Of a DNA stretch of 64,000 nucleotides, positions 28,926-37,000 are shown piece by piece. A program made the position numbers and the translations under genes. The number at the start of each line of letters is the position of its first letter. Within the stretch, counting starts at the first letter, position 1. This DNA is from Psychromonas sp. MME1 (lineage in GTDB: Bacteria > Pseudomonadota > Gammaproteobacteria > Enterobacterales > Psychromonadaceae), in assembly GCF_041080865.1 (NCBI RefSeq), contig NZ_CP160906.1:1612001-1676000 (forward strand). The letters are read 5' to 3'. Under the pieces are notes generated by a model. It did no database searches and had not been told where the DNA came from. It was given only the letters and a program-made list of their open reading frames with translations.

Positions 28926-29236
28926 TTTAGCGACTTGTTTGCTCTTAGCCTACAAGACAATTAATGCTTGATTTTGTTGTAACTTGAAACAAAAAACGTT
29001 GATTTAAAAAAGATTTAAATCAACGAAGTAGCCCAACTGCCAACAACAAAACGTAAATCATAAAATTGGAAAACAAGGTGAATTAAGCAAGCCCGTTTAG
29101 CACAAACTCAACTTCAATATTGCCCCTTTTCCAACTACGATTCAGAAACCCAATTAGCAAACTCGCTCAGGATTGGATTGTGTAAAACACCAAACCAACC
29201 CATTTACAATTTCTACATTTCATAATGCGGAGCGAA

Positions 29237-29330
29237 ATTTAACGCCCCTAAACAGTGGCGAGTTTACGAGTCCAATGCCCGCAGCGGAACGCTGTTTTTA
29301 GCGGGCATGAACTGCTTTGGTTTGTTAGAG
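29237..29330 (-). other. integron attC site B
   Basis: About 94 bp with arms CTAAACAGT / ACTGCTTTGG and inner CAATGCCCGC / GCGGGCATG. On the minus strand it begins TCTAACAAA and ends GGCGTTAAAT, again a perfect GTTRRRY core. It follows the secreted-protein cassette. Confidence 0.82.
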
Positions 29331-29377
29331 GCTAAACATAGCCGAAAATTCTATAAGGGGCATATAGAAGTCAAACT

Positions 29378-29767
29378 TCAACTTATCCCAACACTCATAT
29401 CGCGAAGATAGAGATTATTATTTTTTACTAAGGCAGCGTTATTACCACAAATAGGTAATTGAAAACCGGACTCCCAAGCCGTTAGCGCCACTATATATTC
29501 ACTGCTCATTTTCATGTTTGAAGGCGATATAACTGTTAATTGCATTGGGACTGACTTGGCAGTGATAACCTTAGGTAGATCGCTACCTTTATAAACAGTC
29601 AAAACTTCAAAGTCCACTTCAAATGGACTACCCGTTCTAATTACTTTTACATGTATCAAAGTGTTATTTGAAGAAATAACTTCTTCAAAATTTGAGATCC
29701 CTAAACACGAACCTGAAAATACTTTAGAAGAAACAAGTAATAAAAATAGGATAGACAGATATTTCAA
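29378..29767 (-). CDS. small secreted protein, possible NTR/TIMP-like fold, integron cassette
   Basis: 129 residues with a signal peptide (MKYLSILFLLLVSSKVFSGS). The start codon is TTG, supported by GAGG 9 nt upstream. That ribosome-binding site lies right after the attC A core, as is common in integron cassettes. The mature part has Cys20 and a late Cys (LPICGNN), with VDFEVLTVYKGSDLPKVITA between. This pattern is reminiscent of bacterial netrin/TIMP-like proteins, but only weakly. Function unknown. Confidence 0.6.
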   Translation of the reverse strand: MKYLSILFLLLVSSKVFSGSCLGISNFEEVISSNNTLIHVKVIRTGSPFEVDFEVLTVYKGSDLPKVITAKSVPMQLTVISPSNMKMSSEYIVALTAWESGFQLPICGNNAALVKNNNLYLRDMSVGIS

Positions 29768-29777
29768 GTTTGATTGC

Positions 29778-29869
29778 CTCTAACGCCTCGTTAAGCGGAT
29801 AAAAATGGTTGGTTAAAATCGCGTAGCGATAACCAACTGTTTTTATTCCGTTTAAACGACTTGTTATGT
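29778..29869 (-). other. integron attC site A
   Basis: The clearest attC in the array. On the minus strand it starts ACATAACAAG, with the TAA being the stop codon of the lipoprotein gene. It then has arms TCGTTTAAACGGA / TCCGCTTAACGA, inner AACAGTTGGTTA / TTAACCAACCAT, and ends GGCGTTAGAG. About 92 bp. The next cassette's ribosome-binding site follows at once. Confidence 0.87.
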
Positions 29870-30151
29870 TTTGGTTGGCTCTACACACTTGAACTCAAGC
29901 GTAGCACTAGCTGATTTTGCAAAGCCTGAATCGCGTAATTCAAGGTTAATAGTTTCAACTTCTTTGTCTTGTTTTTGACAGAAAATATTAGCCTCTTTGT
30001 AAGCCTCAACTTTTTCTTCTGCGGCATTCACAAAACCTACCTTTGCACTTTTAACAGATACCATATATTTATTCTTTTCCATTTTGATAACGCCAGTATT
30101 GCTACAAGCACTCAAAAAAAGAACAAAAGGTATCAGTATAATTAATCTCAC
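29864..30151 (-). CDS. small lipoprotein, integron cassette
   Basis: 95 residues with a lipobox LSAC (cysteine 16). The start is GTG, with AAGGAG 5 nt upstream. The body has two cysteines (NIFCQKQ and FKCVEP) and is otherwise unremarkable, ending in EPTKT. Its TAA stop lies inside attC A. A core-like ACATAAC at 30167-30173 just upstream marks the other edge of the cassette. Such small lipoproteins are frequent integron cargo; no function is known to me. Confidence 0.7.
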   Translation of the reverse strand: MRLIILIPFVLFLSACSNTGVIKMEKNKYMVSVKSAKVGFVNAAEEKVEAYKEANIFCQKQDKEVETINLELRDSGFAKSASATLEFKCVEPTKT

Positions 30152-30296
30152 AAATACTCCTTAAAAACATAACAGCTTTATAAATGGCATGATGTAATGC
30201 ACCGCGCCACTTATCTTATTTAAAATAATCATCACATTATCTATTAATCATCATGTAATCAATCAGTTCGCTAACTATTTGTAAAAACTTTGATTT

Positions 30297-31057
30297 GAGA
30301 TAGGTATGACACTGCCACCTATCACCTTTTTGAAATCATGCCCTAACCAACTAATTTATAAAGCAAATTAGAATGTTAACAAATATAACCTGCACGGTGA
30401 CGTAAAACTCAACGCCACCTATCTCATTTTTGAAAACCATAAAAAACAGGAAAATCACCATTAAATTCAATTGGTTAAGCCTGATTTATAACATAACACC
30501 TTCTGAGATAGGTATGACACTGCCACCTATCACCTTTTTGAAATCATGCCCTAAACCACTAATTTATAATGCAAATTAGAATGTTAACAAATATAACCTG
30601 CACGGTGACGTAAAACTCAACGCCACCTATCTCATTTTTGAAAACCATAAAAAACAGGAAAATAACCATTAAATTCAATTGGTTAAGCCTGATTTATAAT
30701 CATAACACCTTCTGAGATAGGTATGACACTGGCACCTATCACCTTTTTGAAATCATGCCCTAACCCACTAATTTATATAGCAAATTAGAATGTTAACAAA
30801 TATAACCTGCACGGTGAGGTAAAACTCTGCGCCACCTATCTCATTTTTGAAAACGCTAAAAAATAGCAAAATGACCATTAAATTCAATTGGTTAAGCCTG
30901 ATTTGTAACATAACACCTTCTGAGATAGGTATGACACTGCCACCTATCACCTTTTTGAAATCATGTCCTAACCAACTAATTTATAAAGCAAATTAGAATG
31001 TTAACAAATATAACCTGCACGGTGACGCAAAACTCTGCGCCACCTATCTCATTTTTG
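30297..31057. repeat. 208-bp tandem satellite array, ~3.65 units
   Basis: Units begin GAGATAGGTATGACACTG at 30297, 30505, 30714 and 30922 (periods 208, 209, 208), the last being partial. Each unit contains two diverged halves, marked by GCCACCTATCACCTTTTTGA and GCCACCTATCTCATTTTTGA 100 bp apart in the first unit. Each also has a hairpin GATAGGT...ACCTATC at its head. The period is not a multiple of three and no frame stays open, so it is not coding. Confidence 0.9.
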
Positions 31058-31059
31058 TG

Positions 31060-31079
31060 CAACAAACGCGGACATCCAT
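31060..31079 (+). repeat. REP-like motif
   Basis: CAACAAACGCGGACATCCAT, closely related to the tandem motifs at 22909-22963. It lies immediately at the end of the satellite array. Confidence 0.55.
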
Positions 31080-31213
31080 CCCGTTAATTTGTATGGATCC
31101 TGAGGAGCTCTAACCGTTGCCCTTGAAATAATTGTCGTACAAGTAAAATTAATCCCACCCTTTTACTCAAAAAATCCGTATTCATTGGCTGTTTTTTTTA
31201 CAAATTGCAGATA

Positions 31214-31263
31214 CAAAAAAAGCTTGCCTCTGCCTACCCCGAAGGTTAAACAAACAACAAGCT
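31214..31263 (-). terminator. terminator of the dnaX-ybaB operon
   Basis: On the minus strand, AGCTTG (31263-31258) pairs with CAAGCT (31226-31221), with an internal CCTTCGGGG region, followed by seven thymines. It begins 24 bp after the ybaB stop. Confidence 0.65.
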
Positions 31264-31286
31264 ATTGAGTTTATTTTAAATAAAAC

Positions 31287-31616
31287 CTAGAACGGCATTT
31301 TAAAGCCAGGTGGTAATTCCATCCCCCCCGTTAAGCCACTCATTTTACTTTTACTCATTTCCTCAACACGACGCACTGCATCATTCATTGCTGCTGCGAT
31401 AAGATCTTCTAACATCTCTTTATCGTCTTCCATTAAACTTGCATCGATATCGACTTTACGCACATTGTGATTACCAAGTAATGTGATTTTTACAAGCCCG
31501 GCTCCCGACTCACCCGTTACTTCGGTGTTCGCTATATCTGCCTGTGCTTTTTGCATATTTGCTTGCATCTCTTGCGCTTTTTTCATTAAATCGCCCATGC
31601 CTGCTTTATTAAACAT
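31287..31616 (-). CDS. ybaB: nucleoid-associated protein YbaB/EbfC
   Basis: 109 residues, the typical length. It starts [21 protein letters not shown] with the amphipathic helix of the family. The core is [22 protein letters not shown] and the C-terminus is glycine/proline rich. It binds DNA as a tweezer-like dimer. Position just after dnaX is the conserved gammaproteobacterial order; the usual recR does not follow. Confidence 0.95.
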   Translation of the reverse strand: MFNKAGMGDLMKKAQEMQANMQKAQADIANTEVTGESGAGLVKITLLGNHNVRKVDIDASLMEDDKEMLEDLIAAAMNDAVRRVEEMSKSKMSGLTGGMELPPGFKMPF

Positions 31617-31653
31617 ATTATCTCTCTTTTAGTCTTGCTGTAAAAAAATTTAA

Positions 31654-32424
31654 TTATAACGGTATAATACTATTTTCATAGATTTTTGCCGCATACTCTT
31701 TTTGCAATATTTTAACTAATTTATCTTCCTTAATCGCCTGTTTGGCTGCATCAAGATACTGTTGAAACAATGCAAATTCATACTCAATGGGTGTCATCGC
31801 CCCAGCAACATCCCCCACTTCGATATACATGGTCCGATCATTCCCATAGTGGGCTTTTAAACTCTCTTGTAGTTGCTCACATAATGTATGGTCATTCAGT
31901 AAATGTTGCTGTTCTGCTTTCAAGGTGAGTATCATTTTTTTATCCACTTGCTGCATGACACTATTTTTAGCTAAGAGTTTAACTAACCCCAGTAATTGCA
32001 TTTGCTGAATGGCAAGAGACCATGAATCACTTATCTTATCCTCAACATATTTTGCAATATCAATCGTAGGCGTTTCGATTAACTGTTCACAGAGGAGCAC
32101 TTCTTCATGCTCTGTATTGCTCTGGATTGCCGCAAGCGGTTGCTCTCCATGATGGTTATTTGTAAACGCGTCGTGACTGTTCAAATCTGAACCGTTATCA
32201 TTTTCCAGTGGCGATGGTAAATCAGCCTCATTAGAAGTCCCAACACGCATCTCATCGGATAAGTAACTATCAATAGGTGGAAGTTCCTCTTCGGGCATCT
32301 CAGATGAGCTAAGCGCATTTTCAGCAAGCGTTTGTTGAACGACTGGGGCCAGGCGCTTTTTCCTGATTTTTTTCTGTTTCCGGCAGGTTAACCTGAGGGA
32401 AACTATCCTGCGGTTGAGCGACAA
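31654..32424 (-). CDS. dnaX: dnaX 3' part: tau-specific C-terminal domains in a second frame
   Basis: An open frame of 256 codons in the +1 frame relative to the upstream dnaX segment, overlapping it by 104 bp. From about residue 125 it encodes the alpha-binding domain V of tau: DSWSLAIQQMQLLGLVKLLA through YAAKIYENSIIPL aligns in layout with E. coli tau. There is no good ribosome-binding site or start codon of its own, so it should be read as a continuation. Frames join if one base is lost from the A7 run at 32367-32373, giving ...PETEKIRKKRLAPVVQQ. Either slippage, a sequencing error or a true mutation explains the split. Confidence 0.8.
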   Translation of the reverse strand: MSLNRRIVSLRLTCRKQKKIRKKRLAPVVQQTLAENALSSSEMPEEELPPIDSYLSDEMRVGTSNEADLPSPLENDNGSDLNSHDAFTNNHHGEQPLAAIQSNTEHEEVLLCEQLIETPTIDIAKYVEDKISDSWSLAIQQMQLLGLVKLLAKNSVMQQVDKKMILTLKAEQQHLLNDHTLCEQLQESLKAHYGNDRTMYIEVGDVAGAMTPIEYEFALFQQYLDAAKQAIKEDKLVKILQKEYAAKIYENSIIPL

Positions 32425-33886
32425 CGTCTGCGATAATCGGACTATTCGTTGCCGCCTGTGACTTTTTTGCTTCTTCTCGCTTTTGTCGATGACTACGTAA
32501 CATATTACGCGAATGCGTTACTTGCTGAACAGATTGTTGCTCATACGGCTCTTCTACTACATTATTTTCAGGCAGATTGTGATGCGTTGCATCTGGCAAA
32601 GCATCCTCAGCAAGCGACGCATCGGCAGCGCGTGCTGTTTCATTGGATGGTGATTCGGCTAATGCCGTGTCCGCTGGCAATGAAGCTTCGCTCTGTTCAG
32701 ATTGATGAATAGCTATTTCATCGGATACCGGGGCGAACGTGGTTGTTTTGGGTTCAGGGGTCTTCGCTAATACTGCGCTGTCTAATTGAGTTTCATCGAC
32801 GGCAATATAATTTGCAGGTTTAAAAGCTAATAAACGCATCACTGTCATTTCTAATGCAATTTTACCATTAGGGGCATAGGGATAATCTTTATAACCCTGC
32901 AGTGCAATTTGATAATAAAGTTGCACCTCCTCTGGACTTAAACGCTCCGCTAATAATTGCATCGCCGTTTTGTTACTATCATGTTTTTTCCCTTGCATCT
33001 GTAATAGTGCAAGCTGATGGCATAATCCAGCGAGTTCCTGATGCAATTTCGCAAAATCTGCCCCTAAATGGACAAACTCTTCAATTTTCTGAAACACTTT
33101 TTGCGTATTGCCTGAAACAATGAAATGCAATAAATAAACTAAGTGGGCATTATCAATGGTACCGAGCATCTTTAACACCGATTGATACTCTATATTACCT
33201 GCACCAAAAGCCAGTGCTTGATCCGTTAAACTTAAGGCATCACGCATACTGCCATCGGCAGCTTTAGCAATAACGGTAATAGCAGCATGCTCATAGACAG
33301 CTTGCTCCTGTTGCAAAATAAAATTGAGCTGTTTTTCAATCTCATCGGGCAGGAGCGCTTTTAAATGAAATTGTAAACAGCGAGACAACACCGTTATGGG
33401 TAATTTTTGTGGGTCGGTCGTCGCTAACAAAAACTTAACGTACTCAGGGGGCTCTTCTAATGTCTTCAATAACGCATTGAAACTATGTTTAGACAACATA
33501 TGTACTTCATCAATTAAATAGACTTTATAGCGCCCTTGAGCTGGTTTATATTGAACGTTATCGAGTAATTCGCGTGTATCATCAACTTTAGTACGCGAGG
33601 CCGCATCAATCTCAAGCAGATCAACAAAACGCCCCTGATCAATCGCTTGGCAATTGACGCACTGTCCACAGGGCGTCGCTGTCACGCCCTGCTCACAGTT
33701 CAAACTTTTCGACAATATGCGGGCAATGGTTGTTTTACCGACGCCTCGCGTGCCGCTAAACAGGTATGCATGATGCACCCTATTTCTTGCTAAGCCATTC
33801 GACAGCGCGGTTAACACATGAGATTGCCCAATCACCTCTTGGAAATTTCGTGGCCGCCATTTTCGTGCTAATACTTGATAACTCAC
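32321..33886 (-). CDS. dnaX: dnaX 5' part: DNA polymerase III clamp-loader subunit (gamma-like product)
   Basis: About 521 residues. Walker A FSGTRGVGKTTIARIL, zinc-binding cysteines in CEQGVTATPCGQCVNCQA, Walker B YLIDEVHMLS and the SRC-type sensor (LSRCLQFHLKALL) show an active clamp-loader ATPase. I prefer GTG at 33886, giving MSYQVLARKWRP as in E. coli, over ATG at 33910, which overlaps apt. The frame ends at 32321 after APGPSRSTNAC. Domains I-III and the linker are present; the tau C-terminus is in another frame. The gene follows apt by a few bases. Confidence 0.9.
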   Translation of the reverse strand: MSYQVLARKWRPRNFQEVIGQSHVLTALSNGLARNRVHHAYLFSGTRGVGKTTIARILSKSLNCEQGVTATPCGQCVNCQAIDQGRFVDLLEIDAASRTKVDDTRELLDNVQYKPAQGRYKVYLIDEVHMLSKHSFNALLKTLEEPPEYVKFLLATTDPQKLPITVLSRCLQFHLKALLPDEIEKQLNFILQQEQAVYEHAAITVIAKAADGSMRDALSLTDQALAFGAGNIEYQSVLKMLGTIDNAHLVYLLHFIVSGNTQKVFQKIEEFVHLGADFAKLHQELAGLCHQLALLQMQGKKHDSNKTAMQLLAERLSPEEVQLYYQIALQGYKDYPYAPNGKIALEMTVMRLLAFKPANYIAVDETQLDSAVLAKTPEPKTTTFAPVSDEIAIHQSEQSEASLPADTALAESPSNETARAADASLAEDALPDATHHNLPENNVVEEPYEQQSVQQVTHSRNMLRSHRQKREEAKKSQAATNSPIIADVVAQPQDSFPQVNLPETEKNQEKAPGPSRSTNAC

Positions 33887-33890
33887 TAAA

Positions 33891-34436
33891 TTACTCGCCT
33901 TCAAATTCAATTAAAGAAAAATGTGCAACACCTAATTCAGCGAGTTTTTTCCCGCCCTGTAGAGCTGGTAATTCAATAACAAAAGCGGATTCCACCACCT
34001 CTCCACCTGAGCGTTGAATTAATTTAACAGACGCTGCGGCTGTCCCACCCGTCGCTAATAAATCATCCACTAATAAAACTTTTTCACCGGGTTTTATGGC
34101 ATCGTGATGAACATGCAAGGTATCTGTTCCATACTCAAGTTGGTAACTTTCTTCAATTGTTTCACGGGGTAATTTACCCGGTTTACGCACAGGCACAAAA
34201 CCAACACCTATCGCAGCAGCCAATGGTGCACCAAAGATAAAACCACGCGCCTCAGTACCTACTATTTTATCTATATGCATATTTTTATAGCGCTCTACGA
34301 ATAGTTTAATGGTTGCTGAAAATGCCTCTCCATTTTCGATTAAACTGGTCACATCACGAAACATAACACCAGGAATGGGGTAATCAGGAATGGTTTTAAT
34401 ACTCTTTTTTATAAGCTGTTGGGTACTGGAAGTCAT
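33891..34436 (-). CDS. apt: adenine phosphoribosyltransferase
   Basis: 181 residues, close to the E. coli length. The PRPP-binding loop is [18 protein letters not shown] (about residue 120) and the flexible-loop region is [20 protein letters not shown]. It makes AMP from adenine and PRPP in the cytoplasm. Located directly upstream of dnaX, the common gammaproteobacterial arrangement. It adds to the two purine transferases at 9-10 kb, but belongs to a distinct subfamily. Confidence 0.96.
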   Translation of the reverse strand: MTSSTQQLIKKSIKTIPDYPIPGVMFRDVTSLIENGEAFSATIKLFVERYKNMHIDKIVGTEARGFIFGAPLAAAIGVGFVPVRKPGKLPRETIEESYQLEYGTDTLHVHHDAIKPGEKVLLVDDLLATGGTAAASVKLIQRSGGEVVESAFVIELPALQGGKKLAELGVAHFSLIEFEGE

Positions 34437-34810
34437 TGATAATTACTCTTTAATAAATATTATGGCTAAGATTAATTAGTTGTCAGCCGTTGTGCAAGCG
34501 CTTGGCTCAACTATTGAAAATAACATTATAATTAACGCTAATACTACACCAAATTCTCCCGTTATACTCATGATACTTCAAGATCCAAAGTCAGCAACAA
34601 GAAGCGTGCCGAGTTGCGAGGCATAAAATAGGAGTCTAACTATTTTATAACAAAACAGCTGGGGGCTATTTGGCCTCCTCTGTTGGGGCTAGTTCCTGAC
34701 TAAACCGCTAAGTTTAGGTGTGTATAGAACAATTAATAAAAAAATGGCCATTATTCCGATACCAACTTTCTCTAATTTCTATATTATGTGCAAAAAATGG
34801 TGGGGTGATT
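34437..34810. other. intergenic region between apt and dusC
   Basis: About 370 bp. It holds a copy of a short dispersed sequence (ATACTTCAAGATCCAAAGTC near 34571), whose reverse complement resembles the right arm of a long inverted repeat near 45680-45750. Otherwise I see only AT-rich promoter-like sequence and no gene. Confidence 0.4.
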
Positions 34811-35734
34811 ATGAGAATTATATTAGCACCGATGGAAGGTGTCGCAGATGCATCAATGCGCAGACTATTAACAAATCAAGGCGGTTTTGATTTATGTATT
34901 AGTGAATTTATACGTATTGTCGATATGAAACTACCAAAACGCGTTTTTTATCGCATCTGCCCAGAGCTCGATAATGATTGCCAGACAGAATCAGGTACAC
35001 CAGTACGAATTCAGTTACTTGGTCAAGAGCCTAACTGGATGGCGGAAAACGCTGATAGAGCCATTCGTTTAGGCTCTCACGGCATAGACATCAATTTTGG
35101 TTGCCCATCTCGCACCGTCAACAAAAACAAAGGTGGCGCATCTTTACTACGTGAACCTGAAACTATTTACCAAATAGTTAAAAAAGTAAGGGAAACGGTG
35201 CCTGCTTACCAAACTGTTTCAGCAAAAATGCGCTTAGGTTGGGATTGTAAATCGCAATGTGTGGAGATAGCTCAGGCCATTGAAGCGGCTGGCGCAAATG
35301 AATTAACTGTCCACGCCAGAACAAAGGAGGAAGGCTATAAGCCCCCTGCTCATTGGCAATATATTAAGTTAATCAAAGACTCAACTAACTTAAACATTAT
35401 TGCTAATGGAGAGGTCTGGAATAAGGATGATTATCTACGTTGCCAAGCAATCAGTGGTTGTGATGATATTATGATTGGTCGTGGTGCAGTTACCATTCCT
35501 AATCTTGCTCAGCATATTAAAGGTGCGGCGATAATGCCTTGGGCTGATGTTAAACAATTGATGATTGATTACGGTGGTTTCGAGACAATCGGCGATAGAG
35601 AGAAGTATTTTCCACAGCGCTTAAAGCAATGGTTTAAATATATTACTAAACAATATCCTGAATCTCATGCGTTATTCAATCAAATTCGTAGCATAAAAGA
35701 TACAGAGCTAATCATGGAAGCGCTAACACAATAG
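34811..35734 (+). CDS. dusC: tRNA-dihydrouridine(16) synthase DusC
   Basis: 307 residues. FMN enzyme of the Dus family: N-terminal MRIILAPMEGVADASMRRLL, catalytic cysteine in DINFGCPSRTVNKNKGG, and NGEVW/MIGRGAV phosphate-binding segments. The residue pattern LCISEFIRIVD and overall length point to the DusC subgroup. The ATG at 34811 is used because the family starts exactly with MRxxLAPMEG; the frame is open for 31 codons upstream. It reduces uridine 16 in tRNA D-loops. Confidence 0.92.
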   Translation: MRIILAPMEGVADASMRRLLTNQGGFDLCISEFIRIVDMKLPKRVFYRICPELDNDCQTESGTPVRIQLLGQEPNWMAENADRAIRLGSHGIDINFGCPSRTVNKNKGGASLLREPETIYQIVKKVRETVPAYQTVSAKMRLGWDCKSQCVEIAQAIEAAGANELTVHARTKEEGYKPPAHWQYIKLIKDSTNLNIIANGEVWNKDDYLRCQAISGCDDIMIGRGAVTIPNLAQHIKGAAIMPWADVKQLMIDYGGFETIGDREKYFPQRLKQWFKYITKQYPESHALFNQIRSIKDTELIMEALTQ

Positions 35735-35965
35735 AGTTAAGTGCAGTTAGATTTATCTATTCACAGCAACGCATTGATTTTTAGCCCCTTTGATATCGCT
35801 AAAATGGCAAAACAACCTAATTGGCAAGTAAAAAGAGATTAGCAACGATATCCCACAAAAAATATCCGTGTAACCTCTCTTTATAGGAAATAATTGATAT
35901 ATTGAATATCCTGAATCATTTATGATTATCTTAGTTTTTTATGGTTGTATTTTTTTAGGAGCAGT

Positions 35966-37000
35966 ATGTCTCTACCTGTTTTAATTTGTGACGATTCGGC
36001 AATGGCACGCAAAGCAATTGCACGTTCACTACCCAAAGATTGGGATATCGATATAAGCTTTGCTGAAAATGGTGCGTTAGGTCTTGATGCCATTAGACAG
36101 GGAAAAGGCGATCTTGTTTTCCTTGATTTAAATATGCCTGTCATGGATGGCTACCAAGTTTTACAAACGATCCATAGCGAAGATTTACCTGCATTAGTGA
36201 TCGTCATTTCTGGTGATATTCAGCCGCAAGCGCATAAAAAAGTCCGTGAATTAGGTGCCCTTGATTTTATAAAAAAACCCATTGAAGAAAAGGTTTTAAT
36301 CAATTTATTGGATACCTACGGAATCTATAAAGCGAATGCGAGTCATGCCGTAAAAGATGAAGTTAAGGCTGAAATAAAAGGTGACCTACAAAACATAAAG
36401 CAAGACAATCTGGCATTACGCGATGCATTGCAAGAGGTCTCTAATATTGCCATGGGTCGTGCGGGGGATTTACTTGCCCGTCTACTCGATGTGTTTGTTT
36501 TATTACCGATCCCCTATGTCAATATGATTGAAACCAGTGAATTACAAATGGCATTCACCTCGATTGCCCATGACGATAATGTTTCTGCCGTTTCACAAGG
36601 ATTTATCAGTTCAGGAATCAGTGGTGAAGCAATCATTATTTTTCATGATTCAAGCTTTACTGATATGGCAAAATTACTACGCCACCAAGATATTTTGGCG
36701 GAAAATATTAATATTGAGGTAATGAATGACATATCAAATATACTGATAGGTGCGTTTTTAAATGGGTTAGCTGAACAGCTCGACATTAATTTTAACCAAG
36801 GTCAACCAAACGTTCTCGGCCAGCATTGTCGCGTTGATGATTTGATTAAAGATAGAAAAAACCATTGGCAAAAAACACTGACCATTGAAGTTAACTATGG
36901 CATTGAAAACTACAATATTAAATGCGATTTGTTGCTTTTATTTACGGAAGACTCTATTGAAACATTAACTAACAAAATAGGATACCTGTTAAAAGAATGA
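35966..37000 (+). CDS. response regulator with CheC/CheX-like phosphatase domain
   Basis: 344 residues. The receiver domain (1-120) has the acidic pair DD in LICDDSAMARK, the phosphoacceptor Asp in LVFLDLNMPVMDG (about 52), and KKPIEE with the conserved lysine. The C-terminal part has two CheC-type helices, LQEVSNIAMGRAGDLLARLL and VMNDISNILIGAFLNGLAEQ, each with the E/D-x-x-N phosphatase signature. Such proteins may dephosphorylate CheY-type regulators or themselves. AGGAG at 35957-35961 supports the start at 35966. The stop overlaps the next gene (ATGA), tying it to a diguanylate cyclase. Confidence 0.88.
   Translation: MSLPVLICDDSAMARKAIARSLPKDWDIDISFAENGALGLDAIRQGKGDLVFLDLNMPVMDGYQVLQTIHSEDLPALVIVISGDIQPQAHKKVRELGALDFIKKPIEEKVLINLLDTYGIYKANASHAVKDEVKAEIKGDLQNIKQDNLALRDALQEVSNIAMGRAGDLLARLLDVFVLLPIPYVNMIETSELQMAFTSIAHDDNVSAVSQGFISSGISGEAIIIFHDSSFTDMAKLLRHQDILAENINIEVMNDISNILIGAFLNGLAEQLDINFNQGQPNVLGQHCRVDDLIKDRKNHWQKTLTIEVNYGIENYNIKCDLLLLFTEDSIETLTNKIGYLLKE

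Larger units (their letters stand above)
28396..29243 (-). repeat. direct duplication of an ORF-poor integron cassette (two ~425-bp copies)
   Basis: Minus-strand copies 29242-28823 and 28822-28402 are about 90% or more alike by eye. Each starts TTAAATTTCGCTCCGC just after a core site and ends with its own attC. Neither has an open frame above 20 codons. Each carries a short frame MKCRNCKWVGLVFYTIQS with a TGA. The same frame then continues for 27 more codons in both copies. Differences within it are mostly amino-acid changing, so I do not call a gene. Confidence 0.8.
30174..31286. other. satellite-dominated intergenic region
   Basis: About 1.1 kb without genes. From left to right: a copy (30224-30297) of the ~71-bp stretch also found at 21694-21764; the 208-bp tandem array; a REP-like motif; about 130 bp of ordinary AT-rich sequence; and the terminator of the dnaX-ybaB operon. 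Confidence 0.6.

Noticed and set aside
25208-29869. attC palindromes as intrinsic terminators
   Set aside because: They lack thymine tracts, are long and imperfect, and carry AAC/GTT cores at cassette boundaries.
30297-31057. CRISPR array
   Set aside because: The period is 208 bp with the whole unit conserved; no short repeat/unique spacer alternation and no cas genes.
32321-32424. Standard E. coli-type -1 frameshift making gamma from tau in dnaX as sequenced
   Set aside because: As given, the upstream frame ends as the short product and the tau part is in the +1 frame; a -1 shift at the A7 run leads to a third frame that does not encode domain V.
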